DNA from: Nesterenkonia natronophila
GTDB lineage: Bacteria > Actinomycetota > Actinomycetes > Actinomycetales > Micrococcaceae
Assembly (NCBI RefSeq): GCF_003595215.1
Contig: NZ_QYZP01000001.1
Coordinates: forward strand, 62,001-126,000
Length of the DNA stretch: 64,000 nucleotides
Reading direction: 5' to 3'
Shown here one piece after another: positions 27,586 through 36,331 of the stretch; position 1 is the stretch's first letter, and every line of letters begins with the position of its first letter. A program made the translations under genes and the position numbers. The notes under the pieces are model-generated. The model did not search any database. It had not been told where the DNA came from and was given only the letters and a program-made list of their open reading frames with translations.

Positions 27586-28221
27586 GTGGAAAACCAAAGC
27601 GCGAAAGATTTCTGGGAGAACCGTTACGCCGACTCGGATCGTGTGTGGTCCGGACAAGTCAATGCGACAGTCAGCGCTCTCGTCGGCGAGCTGACTCCGG
27701 GCCGGGCACTCGACTTGGGCTGCGGTGAAGGCAGTGACGTGCTCTGGCTGGCGAAGAACGGTTGGGAAGCCCTGGGGGTCGACATCTCAGCAACGGCCGT
27801 AGAGCGAGCCAAGACTCATGCCGTGCAAGGAGGTCCCGTCACGGACAACGCGAAGTTCTTGGTGGCGAAGCTGCCTGAGCAGCTTCCCGAGGGGCCTTTC
27901 GATCTGGTCAGCGCTTCCTTCCTGCAATCGCCTGTCGCCTTGGACCGCCTTGCCATCCTGCGCGCTGCGGCAGAGCAAGTAGCGGTCGGCGGTCACCTAC
28001 TCGTGGTCTCCCACGCCGCGGCACCTCCGTGGGCGCAGCACGACCATGGACCCTCGGAGATGCCCACGGTGGAGGGCGATCTTGAGGCCCTGCGGCCGCC
28101 GGGAGCTTGGAACATCAAAGTCGGGGAAACTCGGCAACGCCCCGCAGTCGGCCCACAGGGCCAGGCAGCAACCCTCGAGGATGCAGTGATCTTCGCTCAG
28201 AAGCTGCACCACTCCAGCTAG
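27586..28221 (+). CDS. Class I SAM-dependent methyltransferase (TehB/TPMT-like)
   Basis: This 211-residue soluble methyltransferase has the SAM motif LDLGCGEGSD near residue 41, an acidic VDIS at the end of strand 2, and FDLVSASFL at motif IV. The start FWENRYADSDRVWSG resembles thiopurine and tellurite methyltransferases, which methylate small thiol, selenium or tellurium compounds. The GTG start has GAGAGG eight bases upstream. It lies 29 bases after the lipoprotein gene and may be co-transcribed with the thiol-redox genes. A role in detoxifying small thiols or metalloids is possible but unproven. Confidence 0.87.
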   Translation: MENQSAKDFWENRYADSDRVWSGQVNATVSALVGELTPGRALDLGCGEGSDVLWLAKNGWEALGVDISATAVERAKTHAVQGGPVTDNAKFLVAKLPEQLPEGPFDLVSASFLQSPVALDRLAILRAAAEQVAVGGHLLVVSHAAAPPWAQHDHGPSEMPTVEGDLEALRPPGAWNIKVGETRQRPAVGPQGQAATLEDAVIFAQKLHHSS

Positions 28222-28459
28222 GAGCGGGGCTCGCCGCCTGTGCCCCGTATCCGTGATCATCCACTCGTGTGTCAGCGACGGCCATATGCTGCTGTAACGC
28301 CCGTGGCGTCCATACCTGCACAAACCTTCCTGGGGCGCTCACCAAGAAACACAGTACTTGCCTCAACCGGTGTCCGGTCTCCACAAACTAGTGCAACGTG
28401 GTGAAGGTCAACCAGCGGTCCCAGCCCTACCCAATACCCATGCCTACATCGCCGAGCTT

Positions 28460-29206
28460 CTAGTCCGGACGCAGCCTCAAAGCTTCCATCCCTCCGTCTA
28501 CGGGGAGGCACACGCCGATCGTCGAACGATTTTCCGGGTCTGCCAGGTAGGCTACGGCCCTCGCTACCTCTTCAGCGCTGACCAACCTACGATGTGGCTG
28601 GCGGGCTTCCAAGGCCGCGCGTTCCTCATCGGGCTTATCAGCCTGATCTAACAACCGTTGAATCCAAGGGGTATCCGCCGTACCGGGAGCCACACAGTTG
28701 ACACGGATACCCTCCCTCACGTGGTCAGCAGCCATGGCTTTCGTCATAGCCATCACTGCTCCCTTAGTCGCTGAATAGAGGACTCTCTGAGGAAGACCCG
28801 CCATTGAGGCCACAGAGGCCGTATTGGTAATGGAAGCGGCTGAAGATTCTCTTAGATGAGGCAACGCCGCGCGGGCAACCCGCGCCATACCGACAACATT
28901 CACCTCCCATGCCTGGCTCCATTCAGCATCAGAATTCGCCGCAACGTCACCTTGGGCTCCGATGCCAGCGTTGTTCACTACGACATCTAATCGGCCGAAA
29001 CGCTCAATGGCCCCTGCTACCGCAGCGTTGACTGAGTTGGTATCCGCCAAGTCGCATTTCTCCCAGTGGTGGCTCGAGTGTGTCTGAGCTACATCTAAGA
29101 CCGTGACCTGCGCCCCCTCCCGGGAGAGTTGGTCTGCGACAGCTGCTCCGATACCGGAGGCACCACCGGTTACTAGTGCGGCAAGTCCTTCGAAACGTCC
29201 TACCAT
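28460..29206 (-). CDS. SDR dehydrogenase, probable 2-keto-3-deoxy-fuconate dehydrogenase
   Basis: This 248-residue classical short-chain dehydrogenase carries TGGASGIG (14-21), NNAG, a catalytic serine in SITNTASVASMAG, and YSATK (Tyr/Lys pair). In the fuconate route the SDR oxidises 2-keto-3-deoxy-L-fuconate at C4. It is the last gene of the sugar-acid operon, one base after the FAH hydrolase stop, and GGAGG lies upstream of its ATG. Function is assigned from context beside the enolase and FAH genes; the SDR family alone would not say so. Confidence 0.83.
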   Translation of the reverse strand: MVGRFEGLAALVTGGASGIGAAVADQLSREGAQVTVLDVAQTHSSHHWEKCDLADTNSVNAAVAGAIERFGRLDVVVNNAGIGAQGDVAANSDAEWSQAWEVNVVGMARVARAALPHLRESSAASITNTASVASMAGLPQRVLYSATKGAVMAMTKAMAADHVREGIRVNCVAPGTADTPWIQRLLDQADKPDEERAALEARQPHRRLVSAEEVARAVAYLADPENRSTIGVCLPVDGGMEALRLRPD

Positions 29207-29207
29207 G

Positions 29208-30059
29208 TCATTTCCTCCATGCGCTATAGGTTTGGCGCTGCCGGCCGAGACCCTCGATCTCTACTTCCACGACGTCTCCAGGCTTCAGGTAAGCGAACCG
29301 ACCGGAAACTGCAACGCCCTCGGGTGTGCCCGTAGAGATGATGTCGCCGGGTTCCAACTGCATATGCTGGGAGAGGTCGTGAACGATCTCTGCACAGCTG
29401 AAGATCATGTCGGAAGTCCGTGAGTCCTGGCGTGTTTCTCCATTGACCCAGGAACGAAGGTTAAGGTCCGAAGGATCGAAATCGTCAGCTGTCACAATCC
29501 AAGGACCCAAAGGCATGTAACCTGGGCTGCACTTTCCTTTGCTCCACTGCCCTCCGGAGACAGCGAGCTGGAAGTGCCGCTCTGAGAGGTCGTTTGCCAG
29601 TACGTAACCTCCGATGTGCTGGGCGGCATCCTCGATTGACTCGCAGTATGCGGTGGTGGTGCCGATGACTATGGCGAGCTCGACTTCCCAGTCAGTCTTT
29701 TCTGAACCCCTTGCGAGAGTGACTTCGTCATCGGGACCAGCGATGGTATTTGGCGTCTTCAGAAAGACAATAGGATGCTCCGGGGGCTCGGCCCCGGATT
29801 CGGCGGCGTGAGCCGCATAGTTCTGGCCTATGCAGATCACTGCCGAAGATGACGCCACCGGTGACCCGTATCTAGCTTCTTCAGCTAACTGGAGCGGCGT
29901 CAACTTTCCCTCAGCAGCGAGTTCCTCGAGCATTTTGGGCCCGCCCGTTGCCCAAAATGCTGGGCCAAAATCTCCTACTGGCGAGGCATCGTAGAAAATG
30001 CCATCAATCTCTGCGACTGGAATCTCGAATCCTGCTTCTCCACGACGGGTAAGCTTCAT
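29208..30059 (-). CDS. FAH-family hydrolase, probable 2,4-diketo-3-deoxy-fuconate hydrolase
   Basis: This 283-residue member of the fumarylacetoacetase superfamily hydrolyses or decarboxylates diketo acids. The metal-binding signature is visible: FLKTPNTIAGPDDEV, the acidic triad region WEVELAIVIG, and a C-terminal ISTGTPEGVAVSG. In the known L-fuconate pathway such an enzyme splits 2,4-diketo-3-deoxy-L-fuconate into pyruvate and L-lactate, which fits an adjacent SDR, an enolase-type dehydratase and an Ldh-type dehydrogenase. The precise substrate is inferred. Confidence 0.85.
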   Translation of the reverse strand: MKLTRRGEAGFEIPVAEIDGIFYDASPVGDFGPAFWATGGPKMLEELAAEGKLTPLQLAEEARYGSPVASSSAVICIGQNYAAHAAESGAEPPEHPIVFLKTPNTIAGPDDEVTLARGSEKTDWEVELAIVIGTTTAYCESIEDAAQHIGGYVLANDLSERHFQLAVSGGQWSKGKCSPGYMPLGPWIVTADDFDPSDLNLRSWVNGETRQDSRTSDMIFSCAEIVHDLSQHMQLEPGDIISTGTPEGVAVSGRFAYLKPGDVVEVEIEGLGRQRQTYSAWRK

Positions 30060-30128
30060 GTCTTCTCCTCGTTGGTATTGGTCCCGTTCGGTTTGTCCGG
30101 TCTTCCATGAGCGGCGCTCACGGGGCGC

Positions 30129-31451
30129 TTAGTTGAAAGTCACTGCTGCCTGACCAGCAACTTCCTGCCAGCCACTGCCCTCGGGAAAACTCCACCGGGT
30201 ACGTGAGTCTGCGTGCATTTCTGCGCCAATGCCGGGTTTCTTCGGGGCTTGGTAGCGAGCGTTCCTTATCACCACGGGCTCGGCGAAATGCTCGTGCAGG
30301 TGATCGACATATTCGATGTACCTGTTTTCGAGACTTCCGGAGACTGCAGCGTAGTCGAAGAACGAAAAGTGCTGAACCAATTCACACAATCCCACACCCC
30401 CGGCGTGCGGACACACAGGGATACCGAACTTTTTGGCCAACAATAGGTTTGCCAGGTTCTCGTTAACCCCTGCTACGCGCGTAGAGTCGATCTGCAACAC
30501 GTCGATCGCCTCGGCCTGCAGAAGTTGCTTGAAGATGATTCTGTTATGGACGGCTTCACCTGTGGCTACTTTCATCGGCGAGACCGCCTTCCGAATGGTG
30601 GCGTGACCAAGCACATCGTCGGTGCTGGTTGCTTCTTCAATCCACCAGGGGTTGAACTCCGAAAGTTGTTGTAACCATTCAATGGCGTCGGGCACATCCC
30701 ACCGCTGATTGGCGTCAATTGCGACCTTGACGTTCTCGCCGACCGCTTCCCGAACGATCTTCAATCGACGTCGATCGCTGTCAATGTCACCGCCGACCTT
30801 GAGCTTTATGAGATCGAAGCCATTATCCACCGCCTCTTTACTGAGCCGGACAACCTTTTCATCGGTGTAACCTAGCCACCCTGGTGACGTGGTGTATGCA
30901 GGATATCCGTCTTCCTCAAGGGATCGGATGCGCTCTTCCTTGCCTCGCTGGCCCCCCTGCAAGATTTCCAAAGCTTCCTGAGGCGTAAGCGCATCGGAAA
31001 TGTGCGTGAAATCGATGGCGTCAACGATCTTTTCGGGGGGAAGGTCAGCGAGATACCTCCATAGTGGTTTCCCAGCCCGGCGGGCTGCCATGTCCCAGAG
31101 AGCGTTGATGACAGCACCAGCCGCCATGTGACTGACGCCCTTCTCGGGCCCCAGCCAGCGCATCTGAGAATCGTGAACCAGGAGCTTTGAGGCCGCACCA
31201 AGGTCGGAGAGGAGGTCATCCAATTCACGTCCCGCGAGGAGCTGTCCATATGATTCGATAGCTTTAGCAATCACTTCGTTGCCTCGGCCGCAAGAGAAAA
31301 CCAGGCCATGACCCACTTCTCCGTTGTCCGCCGTCACCATTAGATAGGCAGCGGAGTAGTCGGGATCCACATTAACCGCGTCGGACCCGTCAAGCTCCAG
31401 CGAAGTGGGAAACCGAACATCCTGTACTTTAATATTATTGATGAGTGGCAT
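30129..31451 (-). CDS. Enolase-superfamily sugar-acid dehydratase, L-fuconate dehydratase-like
   Basis: This 440-residue dehydratase is close in layout to FucD, which removes water from L-fuconate. Visible residues are the KLKVGG base motif, metal ligands in VAIDANQRWD, WWIEEAT and ATGEAVHNR, and the late histidine in CPHAGGVGLCELVQ. The N-terminal cap includes VNVDPDYSAAYLMV. L-fuconate and D-arabinonate share configuration at C2-C4, so one enzyme could feed both the fuconate and the pentonate branches encoded here. It starts 43 bases after dctM, with AAAGGA at the start codon and an AT-rich leader. Confidence 0.88.
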   Translation of the reverse strand: MPLINNIKVQDVRFPTSLELDGSDAVNVDPDYSAAYLMVTADNGEVGHGLVFSCGRGNEVIAKAIESYGQLLAGRELDDLLSDLGAASKLLVHDSQMRWLGPEKGVSHMAAGAVINALWDMAARRAGKPLWRYLADLPPEKIVDAIDFTHISDALTPQEALEILQGGQRGKEERIRSLEEDGYPAYTTSPGWLGYTDEKVVRLSKEAVDNGFDLIKLKVGGDIDSDRRRLKIVREAVGENVKVAIDANQRWDVPDAIEWLQQLSEFNPWWIEEATSTDDVLGHATIRKAVSPMKVATGEAVHNRIIFKQLLQAEAIDVLQIDSTRVAGVNENLANLLLAKKFGIPVCPHAGGVGLCELVQHFSFFDYAAVSGSLENRYIEYVDHLHEHFAEPVVIRNARYQAPKKPGIGAEMHADSRTRWSFPEGSGWQEVAGQAAVTFN

Positions 31452-31494
31452 ATTTTCCTTTCGAATACATTGAAGACTTTTTATTATTATTTTT

Positions 31495-32769
31495 CTAAGC
31501 GAGGATGCCCGGGAGCCAAGTACTGAAGAACGGGAAGAAAGTGATTAGTAGCAGGACCAACAGCAGGATTCCGTAGAAGGGCGCAACACCGCGAATAACC
31601 TTCGTCACCGAGTAGCTCGTCACTGAAGACAATACGAATAGCACCAGTCCCACCGGTGGCGTCAGCAGCCCGAGCATAAGGTTGAAGATCACGATCACAG
31701 CTACATGCAGGGGCTCGAGGCCGAACATGGTGGCCACCGGAGATAGGACGGGCACAAGGATCAGAATCGCGGCTGTCGGCTCTAGGACCGCACCAACGAT
31801 GAGCAGCACGATGTTCAACAAGATCAAGAACACGATCGGGTTGGTCGTGATCTCAAAGGCCAGATCTGCCACAACCTGGGGGGCCTGCTCCCTGGAGAGC
31901 ACCCAGCCGAAAAGAGCGGCAGCACAGACTATTAGCAGGACCGAGCCACCGGTCTCAACGGAATTAGTCAATGCTCGTTTGAGCTGGGCCCACCTGATGG
32001 ATCGGTAGCAGAGCGCCAACAGCAGCATGTACAAAACGGCAACCCCAGCGGCCTCAGTCGGCGTGAAAATGCCTCCAAGGATGCCACCTAAGACGATTAC
32101 TGCAGTTCCGAAACTCGGTAACGCGGTGAGAACCGGCATCCATCGTTCCCTGCCGCTGACACGCTCCAGACGAAGCTCATCCCTCTTCCGGAGCTTCAAG
32201 AACACAACAATGCTCAAAGCAAACATGAGGAGCATGGCCGGGATGATTCCGGCAACGAACAATGCACCCACTGATATGCCAGCAGTCACAGCGTAAATAA
32301 TTGCGGGAATTGAGGGCGGGAGAATAGGAGCAATGAGCGAGGAGGACGCAGTCAGACCTAGGGTGAAGCCCTCCGGGTATCCCCGCTTGACCATCGCCGG
32401 GACTTGAACCCTACCCATCGCCGCTGCATCGGAAATCGCTGCACCAGACATCCATGCGAACCCGAAGCTCGTCGCCACGTTCACGTACCCCAGACTCCCG
32501 CGCAGTCGCCCAAAGATCGCTGTTGCTGCATCGAACAATCTGTCTGAAATCCCAGAAACATTGGCAATGTTACCCATAAGAATGAATAACGGGACTGCCA
32601 AAAGCGGAAATGTGTTGACCCCTGACATTGTCTGCTGAGCCGCTGTTCCGAATCCCACAGTGGCATCAAGAAAAATGTACACAAGAGAGGGAACCAACAG
32701 CGCAATCGCTGCCGGCACGCGCAGCACTAACAGCACGAGCAGTGCTATGACCATTAAGAAGAGCTCCAT
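31495..32769 (-). CDS. dctM: TRAP transporter large permease subunit DctM
   Basis: This 424-residue membrane protein with about twelve helices is the translocation subunit of a TRAP importer for organic or sugar acids. Typical segments are ASSSLIAPILPPSIPAIIYAV, the FTPTEAAGVAVLY motif and GLLTPPVGLVLFV. I use the ATG at 32769 (MELFLMVIALL), one base after the dctQ stop; a longer upstream start would overlap dctQ by 38 bases and adds a charged leader without support. It lies between dctQ and the dehydratase gene in a catabolic operon. Confidence 0.93.
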   Translation of the reverse strand: MELFLMVIALLVLLVLRVPAAIALLVPSLVYIFLDATVGFGTAAQQTMSGVNTFPLLAVPLFILMGNIANVSGISDRLFDAATAIFGRLRGSLGYVNVATSFGFAWMSGAAISDAAAMGRVQVPAMVKRGYPEGFTLGLTASSSLIAPILPPSIPAIIYAVTAGISVGALFVAGIIPAMLLMFALSIVVFLKLRKRDELRLERVSGRERWMPVLTALPSFGTAVIVLGGILGGIFTPTEAAGVAVLYMLLLALCYRSIRWAQLKRALTNSVETGGSVLLIVCAAALFGWVLSREQAPQVVADLAFEITTNPIVFLILLNIVLLIVGAVLEPTAAILILVPVLSPVATMFGLEPLHVAVIVIFNLMLGLLTPPVGLVLFVLSSVTSYSVTKVIRGVAPFYGILLLVLLLITFFPFFSTWLPGILA

Positions 32770-32770
32770 G

Positions 32771-33319
32771 TCACAAACCTGCCGTTTCGATGTCTTTTTT
32801 CCCGACAAACTGTTCAGGGTGACGCAGCGCCAGCACGAGGTTCAGCGAAGCGTGAAGTGCGATCAGAGCGAATCCGATCGGTAGTGCTGAATAGACGAAC
32901 CGGTAGGGGAGCCCGGTGCCCGGAGACGAGATATTCCACGTACTTTGAACCATCAGAAACCCGCCAATCACCATTGCGATGCTGACTGCAATCACGATGG
33001 TGTAGGCAAATACCTCTATCGCCGCAATAAGCCTCCCGGTTCCGCCCCCACCATAGAGTTGCACAATGATGTGTTTACGACGAGCGGCCACGAAAGACGC
33101 CGCGATGAACGTGAACCATATGAAGGTGAACCGCGCCAACTCCTCAGTACCGCTGATTGGTGCGCTGAAGCCATGCCTCGCCGTTACCTGAATAATGATG
33201 AGTAGGAACAGGGTCACCAATAGGAGTATTGCCAGCGCCTGTTCAACTCTCACCAACCCTCGGTAGATACCAGACTTTGATTCCAGGAACTCATCATCCT
33301 GAGGCGACACGGTCGACAT
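32771..33319 (-). CDS. dctQ: TRAP transporter small permease subunit DctQ
   Basis: This 182-residue four-helix subunit pairs with DctM. Hydrophobic segments lie at about 26-46, 64-83, 103-125 and 143-168; the second contains the ELARFTFIWFTFIAAS pattern and the following RRKHIIVQ loop typical of DctQ. The ATG overlaps the dctP stop as TAATG, giving tight coupling. No other function is likely. Confidence 0.92.
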   Translation of the reverse strand: MSTVSPQDDEFLESKSGIYRGLVRVEQALAILLLVTLFLLIIIQVTARHGFSAPISGTEELARFTFIWFTFIAASFVAARRKHIIVQLYGGGGTGRLIAAIEVFAYTIVIAVSIAMVIGGFLMVQSTWNISSPGTGLPYRFVYSALPIGFALIALHASLNLVLALRHPEQFVGKKDIETAGL

Positions 33320-34329
33320 TAGTTTTCCTGAATCTCAAGATAGATGTCGCCCCACTCAAACTCGTTCGGGATCCGCTCTGCGGCGCGGTCGCGGAAGTGG
33401 TCGACATCGACGCCGTCATTAATCTCAATCTCACCACTTTCCTCCCACTCCTCCAGGTACGATTCCTCTTCGTCCTCGATGCATTCACGAACGTCGTCAG
33501 CGGCCTCGGCAGCCGCTTCACTCAGCGCTTGTTGCTGATCTTCCGGCAGACCCGAGAGAGCATCTTCATTGCCGACCACCATGACTCCCTGAATTACGTG
33601 ATCCGTGATGTTAATGTAGTCCTGGACCTCTTGGAAACTGTTGCTAGCAATGGTCGGAATCGGATTTTCCTGCCCATCGATCGTTCCCTGTTGTAGTCCA
33701 AGATAGACTTCTCCGAGTGCCATAGAGGTGGGAGAACCCCCAAGAATTTCAGCCATAGTTTGGTATAGGGGCGCTTCAGGAACTCGGAGCGTTTGTCCAG
33801 AAAGGTCTTCAGAAGTTGTTACTTCCACATCGGAGGTCAGTTGACGCGTTCCGTAGTACCACGAAGAAATGACCTCCAGACCTGAAGATTCACGCAAGTC
33901 GTTCCAGATACCTTCCGCGACGTCTCCGTTAAGAGTCTCTTCAAAGTGGTCAACGTCTGAGAAGAGGTACGTAGCGTCGAAAAGCTCCGCGTTCTCCTCC
34001 CATACTCCGAGAAACGACGGTCCAGCCACAGCGAGATCGAGAGCCCCTGACTGAACCTGTTCCAGGAGCTCTTCTTCGTTTCCAAGCTGTCCGGCAGCAT
34101 AAGAGCTGACCTGGAGGCCGGACCCATCGAGTGAGTCGTTCATAGCAGGAACACCACATGTCTCCACCGGGTGATCGGGATCGTAGACGTGAGCGAAGCG
34201 CAGCTCATCTCCTTCAGCCGCTCCAGCGTCGCCGTTTTCAACTTCAGCATCGTCACCCACACAGGAGGTGATGCCTAGGGCAATGGCGGCGCTGGCAGCG
34301 AGAAACGTACTGGATCGAAAGTTTTTCAT
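33319..34329 (-). CDS. dctP: TRAP transporter substrate-binding lipoprotein DctP
   Basis: This 336-residue solute receptor has a signal peptide with lipobox GITSC, so it is a membrane-tethered lipoprotein (common for TRAP receptors of Gram-positives). The mature part shows DctP motifs: LRFAHVYDPDHPVE, the substrate arginine region SGQTLRVPEAPLYQ, and GEVYLGLQQGTIDGQENPI. An arginine there normally binds the substrate carboxylate, so an acid ligand is expected, consistent with the sugar-acid enzymes. A 93-base AT-rich gap upstream may hold an internal promoter. Confidence 0.92.
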   Translation of the reverse strand: MKNFRSSTFLAASAAIALGITSCVGDDAEVENGDAGAAEGDELRFAHVYDPDHPVETCGVPAMNDSLDGSGLQVSSYAAGQLGNEEELLEQVQSGALDLAVAGPSFLGVWEENAELFDATYLFSDVDHFEETLNGDVAEGIWNDLRESSGLEVISSWYYGTRQLTSDVEVTTSEDLSGQTLRVPEAPLYQTMAEILGGSPTSMALGEVYLGLQQGTIDGQENPIPTIASNSFQEVQDYINITDHVIQGVMVVGNEDALSGLPEDQQQALSEAAAEAADDVRECIEDEEESYLEEWEESGEIEINDGVDVDHFRDRAAERIPNEFEWGDIYLEIQEN

Positions 34330-34422
34330 GAAATTCTCCTTTGAACTTACAATTGGCGTATTTAGTTAGACGTGAATTGAGTTCTTGGAACTTGTATTGT
34401 CTTATAGGAATAAAGGAACAAC

Positions 34423-35478
34423 TCAGGACAGTTCTGGTGCAGGGACTTTCCACCTTGTTGCTGAGTCGCGCAGCAGCTCGACAGTGCTAAGGCTGAGTTC
34501 AATATGGTGGGCGTGGTTCTCTCGGTTGAGCGCCTCAATGTCGCCCGGAGCGCGGACCTCGTCTCCCGAGGCGCGAACCCTATTTCGGAGTTGGGTCAAG
34601 CGATCCCGAGTGTGCCTTGTCCCGCCGAAGAATTCCGGGTTAATGGCCAGAAGTGTGTGACCCACATTCATTTTCGAACCCGGATCCACCCAGATGTCGA
34701 CAGTCTCGTGTGCATATGAGGCTTGGCTTAGAGCTGCAGAGAGGCCCTCAAGGGCAATCGATAGACCTGAACCTTTGTGACCGCCGAATGCAGTGAGTGC
34801 ACCGTCGAGCGCCTGTTGCGGGTTAGTGGTCGGAACTCCCTCGGCATCTACCGCCCATCCTTCAGGCAGGGCCTCGTTCGAGTTCCGGGCGGAAACTACT
34901 TTGCCGTAAGCGCCAGTGCTGGTAGCCATATCCATTGTCATGCTCTGACCATCTGTAGTGGGCAGCCCGATTGAGAGGGGGTTTGTGCCTAGCACCTTGC
35001 CTGATCCGCCGAACGGAGCGACTGCGGGCCCCGTGGTGGAACTAGCCACCGCTATGAACCCGTGCTCAGCGAGCTTCTCTACCCAATAAGCTCCTGCGCC
35101 AAAATGGACGCTGTTCTGGACTGCGACCACTGTGCATGCGCTTCTTGAGAGTTCATCAATACTGAAGCGCACTGCCTCCCTCATCGCCACCTGGCCGAAT
35201 GCTCCATCAGCGTCGAGTAGACCCCCGCCTGGTGACTGGCGAAGCCATGTCATCTGGGGAGCGGTATTGATGCCTCCTTCTGCAGCCGCTTCGGCGTAGA
35301 GAGGAAGCCGCAGAAGCCCATGAGACGCAATGCCGCTTCTGTCTGCAAAAACTAGGTTCTGTGCCGTAATGCTTGCATCTTCTTCCCGGGCACCCACTGC
35401 CTCGAGAAGGCGCCGGGCAAATCCTTCGGCCTCTCCGACTCCGACCTGCTGCTTATTGTGCCCTGGACTCTTAGTCAT
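34423..35478 (-). CDS. Ldh/YiaK-family NAD(P)-dependent dehydrogenase
   Basis: This 351-residue enzyme of the malate/L-lactate dehydrogenase (Ldh_2) family is structurally distinct from Rossmann dehydrogenases. Signatures are FADRSGIASHGLLRLPLY, the catalytic histidine in VAVQNSVHFGAGAYWVE, and GGSGKVLGTNPLSIGLP. In this operon the simplest role is oxidising L-lactate released by the fuconate branch, or reducing a diketo acid as YiaK does. Its start overlaps the end of the gntR gene by 8 bases. Confidence 0.85.
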   Translation of the reverse strand: MTKSPGHNKQQVGVGEAEGFARRLLEAVGAREEDASITAQNLVFADRSGIASHGLLRLPLYAEAAAEGGINTAPQMTWLRQSPGGGLLDADGAFGQVAMREAVRFSIDELSRSACTVVAVQNSVHFGAGAYWVEKLAEHGFIAVASSTTGPAVAPFGGSGKVLGTNPLSIGLPTTDGQSMTMDMATSTGAYGKVVSARNSNEALPEGWAVDAEGVPTTNPQQALDGALTAFGGHKGSGLSIALEGLSAALSQASYAHETVDIWVDPGSKMNVGHTLLAINPEFFGGTRHTRDRLTQLRNRVRASGDEVRAPGDIEALNRENHAHHIELSLSTVELLRDSATRWKVPAPELS

Positions 35479-36331
35479 ACTGCCTCTTCGTTGTGGTGTT
35501 CTGAAGTGCTGGAGAAATCGTCTCCGACCCCCCCCCGTTGCCGATCTGGCCGGGCTCTGATGCAGTGAGAATGTGCGAACGTACGGTTGCGAGGCTGGAG
35601 AAGGTGTCTCCCCCTCGTAGTCCTGCGGAGAACCTGTCCAACGCGGCGAACAGATGGGCCCGCATCGCTTCCTCAGCTGCGTGTGGGTCTGCCCTTCTTA
35701 TGGCTTCGGCGATCGCCCTGTGTTCCTCGATGGTGTGCGCCCCGTTCAAGTCCGCCGGGTAGAGACGAAAAAGATGCAGGTGTGCGTGCAACTGACGAAA
35801 AGCATCATGGAGGAAGGAGTTGCCTACAGCATTGAAAATCATGTCGTGGAAGGCAACATCATGGGAAGCCAACGCGTAACCCTCGTTTCTGAGCTCCCCT
35901 AGCGCAACGAAACGATCGATTTCTGTCAGCATTTCGCGGCCTGGATTCGTGGCTCGGTCGTGCGCTACTGAACGGGCTGACCAGGGTTCCATCAGGAGGC
36001 GGACCTCGATGAGGTCTCTAAGCTCTCTCTCGCCTAGTAAGGGAGTCGTCCAGAGCCCGCGTGGTTTCTTGCCCACCACCAACTTGTCTCCCTCAAGACG
36101 TTGCAGCGCTTCACGTACTGGAGTTTGTGAAACGCCAAGCTCGCGAGCCAGTTTGTCGATGTTGAGCTTGGTGTCCGGTGGTATTGCTTTGGAAAGGATC
36201 ATTGCCTTGATCCGATCGTACGGAGGCTGGGCCCCCTTTCGATCGCTCTCGAACCGACTTTCCGTTCCTGAAGGCTCTACGAAGGGAATCTGGTGGCCAT
36301 CGCTTTCTTCCATATACGAGGTGTGCTTCAT
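35471..36331 (-). CDS. GntR-family (FadR/FCD) transcriptional regulator
   Basis: This 286-residue regulator has an N-terminal winged helix (YDRIKAMILSKAIPPDTKLNID, LGVSQTPVREALQRLEG) and an FCD ligand-binding domain with histidine metal ligands (HDVAFHDMIF, EEHRAI, AMRAHL). It probably senses a pathway acid and controls this operon. The ATG at 36331 overlaps the upstream stop as ATGA. Near the C-terminus the gene contains a run of nine G residues (plus-strand C tract 35528-35536), coding for Gly residues, just before the Ldh start; slippage there would change only the tail. Confidence 0.9.
   Translation of the reverse strand: MKHTSYMEESDGHQIPFVEPSGTESRFESDRKGAQPPYDRIKAMILSKAIPPDTKLNIDKLARELGVSQTPVREALQRLEGDKLVVGKKPRGLWTTPLLGERELRDLIEVRLLMEPWSARSVAHDRATNPGREMLTEIDRFVALGELRNEGYALASHDVAFHDMIFNAVGNSFLHDAFRQLHAHLHLFRLYPADLNGAHTIEEHRAIAEAIRRADPHAAEEAMRAHLFAALDRFSAGLRGGDTFSSLATVRSHILTASEPGQIGNGGGSETISPALQNTTTKRQYD

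Noticed and set aside
28222..28459. A minus-strand GTG frame starting MSAPGRF beside GTGGAGACCGGACACC, considered as the left end of an IS element
   Set aside because: The start looked faintly like IS3 OrfA proteins, but the frame gives no recognisable helix-turn-helix and no matching second end was found.
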